From assembly GCA_002335945.1 (NCBI GenBank), contig DDDD01000173.1, positions 1 to 15,691 on the forward strand: a stretch of 15,691 bases of DNA, written 5' to 3'. Each line of letters begins with the position of its first letter. Within the stretch, counting starts at the first letter, position 1. Shown one piece after another: positions 1-5,660 of this stretch. Position numbers and translations under genes: made by a program. Under the pieces are notes generated by a model. That model searched no databases. It was not told where the DNA came from and saw only the letters and a list, made by a program, of their open reading frames with translations. The stretch comes from Porticoccaceae bacterium UBA1989. Its GTDB lineage: Bacteria > Pseudomonadota > Gammaproteobacteria > Pseudomonadales > Porticoccaceae.

Positions 1-2276
1 GCGGCGCGGTTGTAACCCACTCTTAATTTACGCTGTACAGATGAGATTGAAGCTTTGCGGCTTTCCAATACAAAGGCGACAGCTTCGTCGTACAGTGGAT
101 CGGCTTCTGGGTCTCCGCCCTCTTCTCCGCCTGAATCAAATCCTGGCACCGGTATTGTTGAGTTTGTGGCTTCGTCGGTTATCTCGGTTAGGTAATTCGG
201 TGTGCCGCGACGTTTCCAGTCGGCTACAACTTTGTGGACTTCGTGGTCGTCTACGAAGGCGCCGTGAATTCGTTCTGGCACGCTGGTGCCTGGTGGCAGG
301 TATAGCATGTCGCCATGGCCGAGTAGCTGTTCTGCGCCACCCTGGTCGAGAATGGTTCTGGAATCAATTTTTGAGGACACCTGGAAGGCTATTCTGGTGG
401 GCACGTTGGCTTTGATGAGGCCGGTGATTACGTCTACTGAGGGTCGCTGGGTGGCCAGTATTAGATGGATACCTGCGGCACGGGCCTTTTGCGCAATACG
501 GGCAATTAGCTGCTCTACCTTTTTGCCGACGATCATCATCATGTCGGCGAATTCGTCTATCACTACTACTATATAGGGTAGTGTTTCTAAGGTGGGTGCT
601 TCTGGAGCTTCTTGGGTTTCGTCCCAGCCTACAGATGCTGGGTCAAACACCCACAGCGGATCGACGATTGGTGTGCCGGCTTTGATGGCGTCTTCGACTT
701 TGCGGTTGTAGCCAGCTAGGTTTCGTACGCCCATGGCGGCCATAAGTTTGTAGCGGCGTTCCATTTCTCCCACACACCAGCGCAGGCTACCTGCGGCGTC
801 TTTCATGTCGGTGATTACCGGCGTTAGTAGATGGGGTATGCCGTCGTAGACGGAGAGCTCCAGCATCTTTGGGTCGATGAGTATTAGGCGCACTTCTTCT
901 GGTGAGGCTTTAAACAGCAGGCTTAGGAGCATGGCGTTTATGCCTACAGACTTACCCGAGCCGGTGGTACCTGCTACTAATAAGTGAGGCATGCGCGCGA
1001 GGTCGGCGACGGTGGGTATGCCGGCGATGTCGTTACCCAGGGCTAATGTGAGTGGCGAGCTGGAGCGATCGTAGGCTTCTGATGAAAGTACTTCGCTGAG
1101 ACGTACCATCTCGCGTTTTTCGTTGGGTATTTCGATGCCGACGACGGATTTACCGGGTATTACTTCTACGACTCGAACGCTGATCACGGCCATGGAGCGG
1201 GCTAAATCTTTGGCTAGTCCACTAATACGGCTGACTTTTACGCCGGCTGCTGGCTGGATTTCAAATCTTGTGACCACGGGGCCTGGCAGTACTTCAACAA
1301 CGTCGGCTTTAATGCCGAAGTCTAGGAGCTTGAGTTCTAGTAGGCGTGACAGGTGCTCTAGGGATTCTGCGGAATAGCCGGTGGTTTCGTTTTTGTCGGC
1401 GGGATCCAGCAGGTTAATCGGTGGCAAGGTGCCGACGAGTTCGCTGTCGGTAAATAATGTCTGCTGCTTTTCCCGTTCTATTCTGGGGCTGATAATCGGC
1501 TTAGCTTTGGGCGGTACAATGGTCGGTGGTATGCGGTCTTTGATACTTTTGGCGACCGTTTCGACTTTGGCAATGCGTTGGTTTATAGCTACGTCTGCTT
1601 GTTTCTTTTCTTGATTACGAATTTTACGCTCGATCATGAACGTGCGGAATCGGTTTATGCTGCCAAGGGTAAACCGGCCGAGCTGGTCGGTTATGCGGAT
1701 CCAAGAGATGTCGGCAAATACGGTGAGACCAAATAGGAACAATGCCAACAATATAATCGTGCTCCCGGTATAGCTAAACACAGCGAGTGTGGCCTCGCCT
1801 ATTTTGCTGCCGAGTATGCCGCCAATGCCTATTGGGTAGTCGGTGGCGAGTTCGCCATACTGGATGCTGGCCAATGAGGTGGCACTGATCATTACTAGTA
1901 CAAAGCCAATAACGCGCAGAATAAAGGTCACGGAGTCGAAGCTGTCGGCTTCGCGCAGGTAGTAGGTGCGCAGTATCTGTACGGCACGCAGTGCGAGTAA
2001 TACGGGAAACAGGTAGGCCATGGCGCCAAATAAGGCGTAAAACACGTCGGCGACCCAGGCGCCAGCTGGGCCTGCTAGGTTACTGACGTCGGTGCGTGAT
2101 CCGGTGTGGGACCAGCCTGGATCGCTGGAGGAATAACTTAACAGTGCTAGAAGCAGAATAACGCAGAGAATTATCCAGCCGAACAACCCACCTTCCGCAA
2201 CCACTCGCTTGGTGCGCGAGTCTGTGTTGTGGTCAATATCGGTGGATTTTTTAAATTTTGTTTTGTCGGTGCTCAA
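1..2276 (-). CDS. ftsK: DNA translocase FtsK (C-terminus beyond the window)
   Basis: Septum-anchored ATPase that pumps chromosomal DNA toward dif during division and activates XerCD. The reading frame stays open for 758 codons to the left edge. The N-terminus has about four hydrophobic membrane segments; the first is near residues 31-48 (start LFGWIILCVILLLALL). A short linker follows. The motor domain carries Walker A GTTGSGKS at residues 436-443 (971-948) and Walker B VVVIDEFADM around D574. The last residues visible, SSVQRKLRVGYNRAA, match the winged-helix gamma domain, so only about 30 codons should be missing. The start is a TTG at 2276-2274 with AGGGA about 8 bases upstream; the frame is open further upstream, so an earlier GTG or TTG is possible. 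At roughly 790 residues it is a short-linker FtsK, unlike the 1329-residue E. coli protein. Its codons end unusually often in C or A compared with neighbouring genes. The gene is divergent from trxB. Confidence 0.97.
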   Translation of the reverse strand, partial: MSTDKTKFKKSTDIDHNTDSRTKRVVAEGGLFGWIILCVILLLALLSYSSSDPGWSHTGSRTDVSNLAGPAGAWVADVFYALFGAMAYLFPVLLALRAVQILRTYYLREADSFDSVTFILRVIGFVLVMISATSLASIQYGELATDYPIGIGGILGSKIGEATLAVFSYTGSTIILLALFLFGLTVFADISWIRITDQLGRFTLGSINRFRTFMIERKIRNQEKKQADVAINQRIAKVETVAKSIKDRIPPTIVPPKAKPIISPRIEREKQQTLFTDSELVGTLPPINLLDPADKNETTGYSAESLEHLSRLLELKLLDFGIKADVVEVLPGPVVTRFEIQPAAGVKVSRISGLAKDLARSMAVISVRVVEVIPGKSVVGIEIPNEKREMVRLSEVLSSEAYDRSSSPLTLALGNDIAGIPTVADLARMPHLLVAGTTGSGKSVGINAMLLSLLFKASPEEVRLILIDPKMLELSVYDGIPHLLTPVITDMKDAAGSLRWCVGEMERRYKLMAAMGVRNLAGYNRKVEDAIKAGTPIVDPLWVFDPASVGWDETQEAPEAPTLETLPYIVVVIDEFADMMMIVGKKVEQLIARIAQKARAAGIHLILATQRPSVDVITGLIKANVPTRIAFQVSSKIDSRTILDQGGAEQLLGHGDMLYLPPGTSVPERIHGAFVDDHEVHKVVADWKRRGTPNYLTEITDEATNSTIPVPGFDSGGEEGGDPEADPLYDEAVAFVLESRKASISSVQRKLRVGYNRA

Positions 2277-2493
2277 CGGGTGAGTTCCCTGTATTTTTTC
2301 CGTGGCCAATTGTAGCTGATTCTCTCGTAAACGCCATGCCACTGGGCCTGATATTAGGCAACTATCTGGTGTATATACAAAACCTATTTGGCGATGGGGT
2401 GAGTATTCATTATGATAGCGCCCATGTTCGATTAGTGTCCTAGATTTGTATTAGCCGCTACCCCTTAACCTTTGTTATTTATTGAGATCCTAT
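2277..2493. other. ftsK-trxB divergent intergenic region
   Basis: This 217-base gap separates two divergent genes and contains no credible gene. In E. coli the same locus holds lrp between trxB and ftsK; nothing resembling lrp is present here. A good plus-strand promoter candidate for trxB lies inside. I could not identify a convincing minus-strand promoter for ftsK; TTGTAT followed 18 bases later by TAATAT (reading the minus strand near 2380-2351) is only a weak match. Confidence 0.6.
2388..2416 (+). promoter_or_regulatory. Candidate sigma-70 promoter for trxB
   Basis: TTGGCG at 2388-2393 (four of six matches to the -35 consensus) is followed after exactly 17 bases by TATGAT at 2411-2416 (five of six matches to the -10). 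Transcription would start near 2423, giving a leader of about 70 bases before the trxB ATG. It is predicted from the sequence pattern only. Confidence 0.55.
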
Positions 2494-3438
2494 ATGTCTG
2501 AGTTACAACATTATCCATTGATTATTCTTGGTTCTGGCCCTGCTGGCTGGACCGCTGCTGTTTATGCTGCCCGCGCTAACTTAAGCCCGGTGGTTATCAC
2601 GGGTATTCAGCAAGGCGGTCAGCTTACGACCACTACTGATGTAGATAACTGGCCTGGCGATCCTGACGGCGTTCAGGGCCCTGAGTTGATGGAGCGTATG
2701 CAACGCCATGCGGAACGTTTTGAAACCAAAACAATTTTTGATCACATTGATAAGGTTGATGTGTCTGAGAAGCCGTTTAAGTTAACAGGTTCGGCAAACT
2801 ATACCTGTGACGCGTTAATTATTGCGACGGGTGCTTCTGCCCAGTACCTGGGTCTTCCCTCTGAGGAAGCGTTTATGGGCAAGGGCGTGTCTGCCTGTGC
2901 AACCTGCGATGGCTTTTTCTACCGCAATCAGAAAGTAGCAGTAATCGGCGGCGGCAACACGGCTGTTGAGGAAGCACTGTATCTGTCTAACATCTGTTCT
3001 GACGTGGTTTTAGTGCATCGTCGTGATGCTCTGCGCGCTGAAAAGATGCTGCAAGATAAGCTGTTTGAGAAGGTCAAGAACGGCAACATTACAATCGAGT
3101 GGAATCATAATCTGGGTGAAGTACTGGGTGATGATGCCGGTGTGACTGGCGTTGAACTGTACGACACAGATTCTGGCGACAAGAAGCAGATTGATGTGAC
3201 TGGCGTGTTTATTGCCATTGGCCACAAGCCTAATACTGATATCTTTACCGATAAGCTGGCCATGAAAGACGGTTACCTGACCATTACTGGCGGTCTATCG
3301 GGCAATGCCACTGAAACCAGTGTCAAAGGTGTGTTTGCGGCGGGCGATGTGGCTGACCATGTCTATCGTCAGGCAGTTACATCTGCTGGCAGTGGCTGTA
3401 TGGCTGCTCTGGATGCTGAGCGATACCTAGACCAGTAA
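2494..3438 (+). CDS. trxB: Thioredoxin-disulfide reductase TrxB
   Basis: Cytoplasmic FAD enzyme that reduces thioredoxin with NADPH. The protein is 314 residues, close to the E. coli enzyme. FAD-binding GSGPAG is at residues 13-18, the redox-active CATC disulfide at C135/C138, the NADPH fold GGGNTA at 152-157, and HRR at 175-177, the motif that binds the NADP 2'-phosphate. The C-terminal FAD motif GDVADHVYRQA is intact. I chose the ATG at 2494 because the conserved N-terminus (MSELQHYPLIILGSGPAG) begins there; an in-frame TTG at 2482 would add only four residues. The Shine-Dalgarno site is weak (TTGAGAT just upstream). The stop codon directly abuts the aat start, so the two genes are almost certainly co-transcribed. 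Confidence 0.97.
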   Translation: MSELQHYPLIILGSGPAGWTAAVYAARANLSPVVITGIQQGGQLTTTTDVDNWPGDPDGVQGPELMERMQRHAERFETKTIFDHIDKVDVSEKPFKLTGSANYTCDALIIATGASAQYLGLPSEEAFMGKGVSACATCDGFFYRNQKVAVIGGGNTAVEEALYLSNICSDVVLVHRRDALRAEKMLQDKLFEKVKNGNITIEWNHNLGEVLGDDAGVTGVELYDTDSGDKKQIDVTGVFIAIGHKPNTDIFTDKLAMKDGYLTITGGLSGNATETSVKGVFAAGDVADHVYRQAVTSAGSGCMAALDAERYLDQ

Positions 3439-4170
3439 ATGGATCTGCATTTTTTAGATCCAGATTCACCGCAATTTCCTGATCCTTGCACCGCTGCCGA
3501 GGAGCCTGATGGGCTTCTCGCAGTAGGTGGCAATCTTGAGCCCACCACTATTTACGATGCTTACCGCCGCGGTATATTTCCTTGGTTTAGCGACGATGAC
3601 CCTATTCTCTGGTGGAGCCCTTCTGTTCGCTGTGTGATTCGCCCTGAGCAGTTTCATATTTCTAAAAGTCTGCGCAAATGTCTGCGCCAGAATCAGTATC
3701 GAATTACTACTGACACTGCCTTTGAGCGAGTGATTGAGGCCTGTGCTGCGCCTAGAGCCGACGACTTGGGCACATGGATTATTCCTGAAATGATTGATGC
3801 GTATTCGGCACTGCACAGTTTGGGTCAGGCCCATTCGGTCGAGGTGTGGGACGAGGGTCGTTTGGTGGGGGGCATTTATGGGATTGCTGTTGGTGGCATT
3901 TTCTGTGGTGAGTCGATGTTTAGTCTGGTGCCTAACGGCTCTAAAATTGCGATGGCGTATCTCTGCAATTGGATTCAAAGCCAGGGGTTTGAATTGCTAG
4001 ACTGCCAGATTGAGAATCCCCATTTGATGAGTATGGGGGCGATTTTGATTCCTCGCGAGGAATTCTTGGCTCAGCTTGCGGGCTGTAAAGATAAGGTGCT
4101 TGGGTGGCCCGCTGGTAAGGGTTTAGGTTCGCTGCCAATCGCTGGAGATTTCTCCCTCCGGTCGAAATGA
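3439..4170 (+). CDS. aat: Leucyl/phenylalanyl-tRNA--protein transferase Aat
   Basis: Transfers Leu or Phe from aminoacyl-tRNA to proteins with N-terminal Arg or Lys, creating primary N-degrons for ClpS/ClpAP. It is 243 residues; the E. coli protein is 234. Family landmarks are EPDGLLAVGG near the N-terminus, RRGIFPWFSDDDPILWWSP, HSVEVW, FCGESMFS with E158, and LLDCQI with D188, equivalent to E. coli catalytic-region residues E156 and D186. The ATG immediately follows the trxB TAA with no spacer, suggesting translational coupling. The 3' end is odd: the last codons, roughly GDFSLRSK and the TGA stop, lie inside a repeat unit whose 20-base tandem begins at 4161. The native C-terminus was probably replaced or extended by repeat insertion; the catalytic core is complete. 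Confidence 0.96.
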   Translation: MDLHFLDPDSPQFPDPCTAAEEPDGLLAVGGNLEPTTIYDAYRRGIFPWFSDDDPILWWSPSVRCVIRPEQFHISKSLRKCLRQNQYRITTDTAFERVIEACAAPRADDLGTWIIPEMIDAYSALHSLGQAHSVEVWDEGRLVGGIYGIAVGGIFCGESMFSLVPNGSKIAMAYLCNWIQSQGFELLDCQIENPHLMSMGAILIPREEFLAQLAGCKDKVLGWPAGKGLGSLPIAGDFSLRSK

Positions 4171-4213
4171 CAGATTAGTTGTCGAAATGACAGATTAGTT
4201 GTCGCAATGGCAG
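4161..4213. repeat. 20-base tandem repeat overlapping the aat stop
   Basis: The unit gtcgaaatgacagattagtt occurs twice without mismatch (4161-4180 and 4181-4200). A partial third copy, gtcgcaatggcag (4201-4213), matches at 11 of 13 bases. The aat stop codon TGA (4168-4170) lies inside the first unit. The preceding bases (4145-4160, ending in tctccctccg) look like the arm of a larger dispersed repeat of the type that ends in AATGACAG. Confidence 0.95.
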
Positions 4214-4463
4214 TACGTCTGCGTCATGGCGGCAGAACCCTAAAATGCGTCATCCTGAACCCGCAACTGTCATCCTGAACGCAGTGAAGGATCTCTCAAT
4301 ATTAGCAGCAGACCCTATTCAACTACTGCCGTAACAGCTTCTGACTGAGACCCTTCGCCAATGCTCAGGGTGACAAACTGTAAGTCCTCATGAACCCGCA
4401 ACTGTCATCCCGGCAGAACCCTAAAAATTGTCATCCCGACAGAGCGCAGCGACGAGGGATCTA
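4214..4463. repeat. Mosaic intergenic repeat array of GTCATCC modules
   Basis: This gene-free stretch is built of reused modules. The 20-mer tgaacccgcaactgtcatcc occurs exactly at 4256-4275 and 4391-4410. The 15-mer ggcagaaccctaaaa occurs exactly at 4231-4245 and 4412-4426, each followed a few bases later by gtcatcc. The core GTCATCC recurs at 4249, 4269, 4404 and 4429. Two copies continue into a GCAGTGAAGGATCT or GCAGCGACGAGGGATCT type tail (4281-4294 and 4446-4462). Dispersed intergenic repeats of this general look are known in several bacteria; I cannot assign a named family. No open frame with homology is visible through to bpt at 4537. Confidence 0.85.
4268..4375. repeat. Imperfect long inverted repeat inside the mosaic array
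   Basis: The left arm 4268-4295 (tgtcatcctgaac...gaaggatctc) is the reverse complement, with a few mismatches and one indel, of the right arm 4347-4375 (gagacccttcgcc...cagggtgaca). The arms are about 28 bases each and enclose about 51 bases. Transcribed from either strand it would fold into a long hairpin. The terminal TGTCA...TGACA symmetry resembles a palindromic, possibly mobilisable repeat unit, but no transposase or target-site duplication is visible. Confidence 0.8.
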
Positions 4464-4536
4464 CGCTTTAACATTGAGTAACCCCTCTCAATCGACTAGG
4501 CTTAGGGCTTATCAGAATTGATTCCATCAGGAACCT

Positions 4537-5259
4537 ATGACGAGAGATATTTCACCAGACATTACCAAGATTCGCCTACTGCTCACGGAACCTCATGAGT
4601 GCAGCTATCTTGAGGGCCGCAAAGCCACTACGGCCTTTGTCGACCCAGATATCTCGGTGGATACTGAACTCTATGGCCGTATGAGTGCGATGGGCTTTCG
4701 CCGCAGTGGCACTTACCTCTATTCTCCTATGTGCGGCAGCTGTAATGCCTGTGTTCCTGCGCGTATACCGGTCGACCTCTTTGTCCGCAACCGCTCACAA
4801 AAGCGCTGCTGGAACCGCAACTCGGATGTGCAGGTAAATCAAAAAGACGCTATTGATCTCGATGAGCACTACCCTGTTTACGATCGCTATATTAGCGCCC
4901 GTCATCAGGACGGCGATATGTATCCACCGTCTCGAGAGCAGTTTGAGCAGTTTTTGGGTACCGCCTGGGATTGCACGAATTTTCTTGAGTTTAGGGTCGA
5001 GGGCAAGCTAATTGGTTGTGCAGTGATGGATGTGTTGCCCAACGCACTCTCTGCTATCTATACCTACTTTGATCCTGAGGAGTCGGTGCGCAGCTTGGGT
5101 ACCCTGGCAGTGCTATTTCAGATTTCTTTGGCGCAACAATTGGGTATGAAGTCTCTGTATTTAGGCTACTGGATCGAAGACTGCCAAAAGATGAGCTATA
5201 AAACTAACTATCAACCGCTGGAGTTACTTCAGGAAAATACTTGGCAGATTAGCGAATGA
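4537..5259 (+). CDS. bpt: Aspartate/glutamate leucyltransferase Bpt
   Basis: Transfers leucine from Leu-tRNA to proteins with N-terminal Asp or Glu, making ClpS-recognised N-degrons. It belongs to the bacterial ATE-like family (formerly ate). It is 240 residues, normal for the family. The N-terminal ATE domain begins with LLLTEPHECSYLEGRKATT and contains the conserved cysteine cluster MCGSCNACVPARIPV (C66, C69, C72). The C-terminal acyltransferase-like domain includes RHQDGDMYPPS, AIYTYFDPEESVRSLGTLAV and LYLGYWIEDCQKMSYKTNYQPLE. An AGGAA at 4529-4533 sits four to five bases before the ATG. It lies between aat and infA but is separated from aat by the repeat array, so it may use its own promoter; I did not find a convincing one. 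E. coli lacks this gene. Confidence 0.95.
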   Translation: MTRDISPDITKIRLLLTEPHECSYLEGRKATTAFVDPDISVDTELYGRMSAMGFRRSGTYLYSPMCGSCNACVPARIPVDLFVRNRSQKRCWNRNSDVQVNQKDAIDLDEHYPVYDRYISARHQDGDMYPPSREQFEQFLGTAWDCTNFLEFRVEGKLIGCAVMDVLPNALSAIYTYFDPEESVRSLGTLAVLFQISLAQQLGMKSLYLGYWIEDCQKMSYKTNYQPLELLQENTWQISE

Positions 5260-5280
5260 CTTTGCTATGGCGGCCATTTT

Positions 5281-5302
5281 AGGGCAAACTGCGCCCTTTT
5301 TT
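5281..5302 (+). terminator. Weak hairpin with T-tract just before infA
   Basis: agggc and gccct form a five-base-pair stem with a seven-base loop, followed directly by six T residues. It looks like a minimal Rho-independent terminator for bpt, but it ends only about 20 bases before the infA start codon. It could act as an attenuator or be coincidental. Confidence 0.4.
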
Positions 5303-5322
5303 ACAGGCATGAAAATAAGCGT

Positions 5323-5541
5323 ATGGCGAAGGAAGAGCACATTGAATTCGAAGGCGAGGTTGTAGATACCCTGCCGAACACCACTTTCAAAGTTAAATTA
5401 GAAAATGGTCACACTATTATTGCCCACATTTCCGGCAAGATGCGCAAGCATTACATCCGTATTCTGACGGGTGATAAGGTCAAGGTTGAGATGACACCTT
5501 ATGATCTTACTAAGGGACGTATTACCTTCCGCGAACGTTAA
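5323..5541 (+). CDS. infA: Translation initiation factor IF-1
   Basis: Small essential factor that occupies the ribosomal A site during initiation with IF-2 and IF-3. The 72-residue protein is the usual length and is a single S1-type OB fold. It starts MAKEEHIEFEGEVVDTLPN and contains the hallmark VKLENGHTIIAHISGKMRKHYIRI and ends DLTKGRITFRER. The Shine-Dalgarno site is poor: only purine-rich aaaataag precedes the ATG. It is the last plus-strand gene before a strong terminator and faces clpA, the same neighbourhood as in E. coli, where infA and clpA also converge. The E. coli tRNA-Ser gene that sits beside infA is absent here. Confidence 0.98.
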   Translation: MAKEEHIEFEGEVVDTLPNTTFKVKLENGHTIIAHISGKMRKHYIRILTGDKVKVEMTPYDLTKGRITFRER

Positions 5542-5579
5542 ACCTTTCTGTTTTTAAGCACGCTTTTTTAAAGCGCACA

Positions 5580-5627
5580 AACGAAAACGAGATAGCAGTT
5601 GTACTGGCTATCTCGCTTCGTTTTTTT
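5580..5627. terminator. Bidirectional terminator between infA and clpA
   Basis: A perfect nine-base-pair stem, cgagatagc (5588-5596) with gctatctcg (5607-5615), encloses a ten-base loop. It is extended by an outer aacga/tcgtt pairing across small internal mismatches. A run of seven T residues follows on the plus strand (5621-5627); A-rich sequence on the other side allows use by clpA transcripts as well. It separates convergent infA and clpA. Confidence 0.9.
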
Positions 5628-5660
5628 GTCGCTCTTGTTACTGATCTGTTCTTCTAACGC

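Noticed and set aside
41..1614. Several plus-strand open frames (41-415, 286-576, 1123-1377, 1381-1614)
   Set aside because: All lie inside the ftsK coding region, which is continuous on the minus strand with intact Walker motifs. They are by-products of its skewed codon use.
2258..2443. Small 61-codon gene between ftsK and trxB
   Set aside because: No convincing Shine-Dalgarno site or homology, and it overlaps the ftsK start and the trxB promoter.
3466..3978. 170-codon open frame antisense to aat
   Set aside because: It overlaps a clearly conserved gene on the other strand, its product has no recognisable motif, and there is no Shine-Dalgarno site.
4161..4213. CRISPR-like array
   Set aside because: The 20-base units are directly abutting with no spacers, and there are no cas genes.
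4171..5322. tRNA gene near infA, as in E. coli
   Set aside because: No cloverleaf, GTTCGA-type T-loop with matching acceptor stem, or CCA end could be found in the gaps around bpt and infA.
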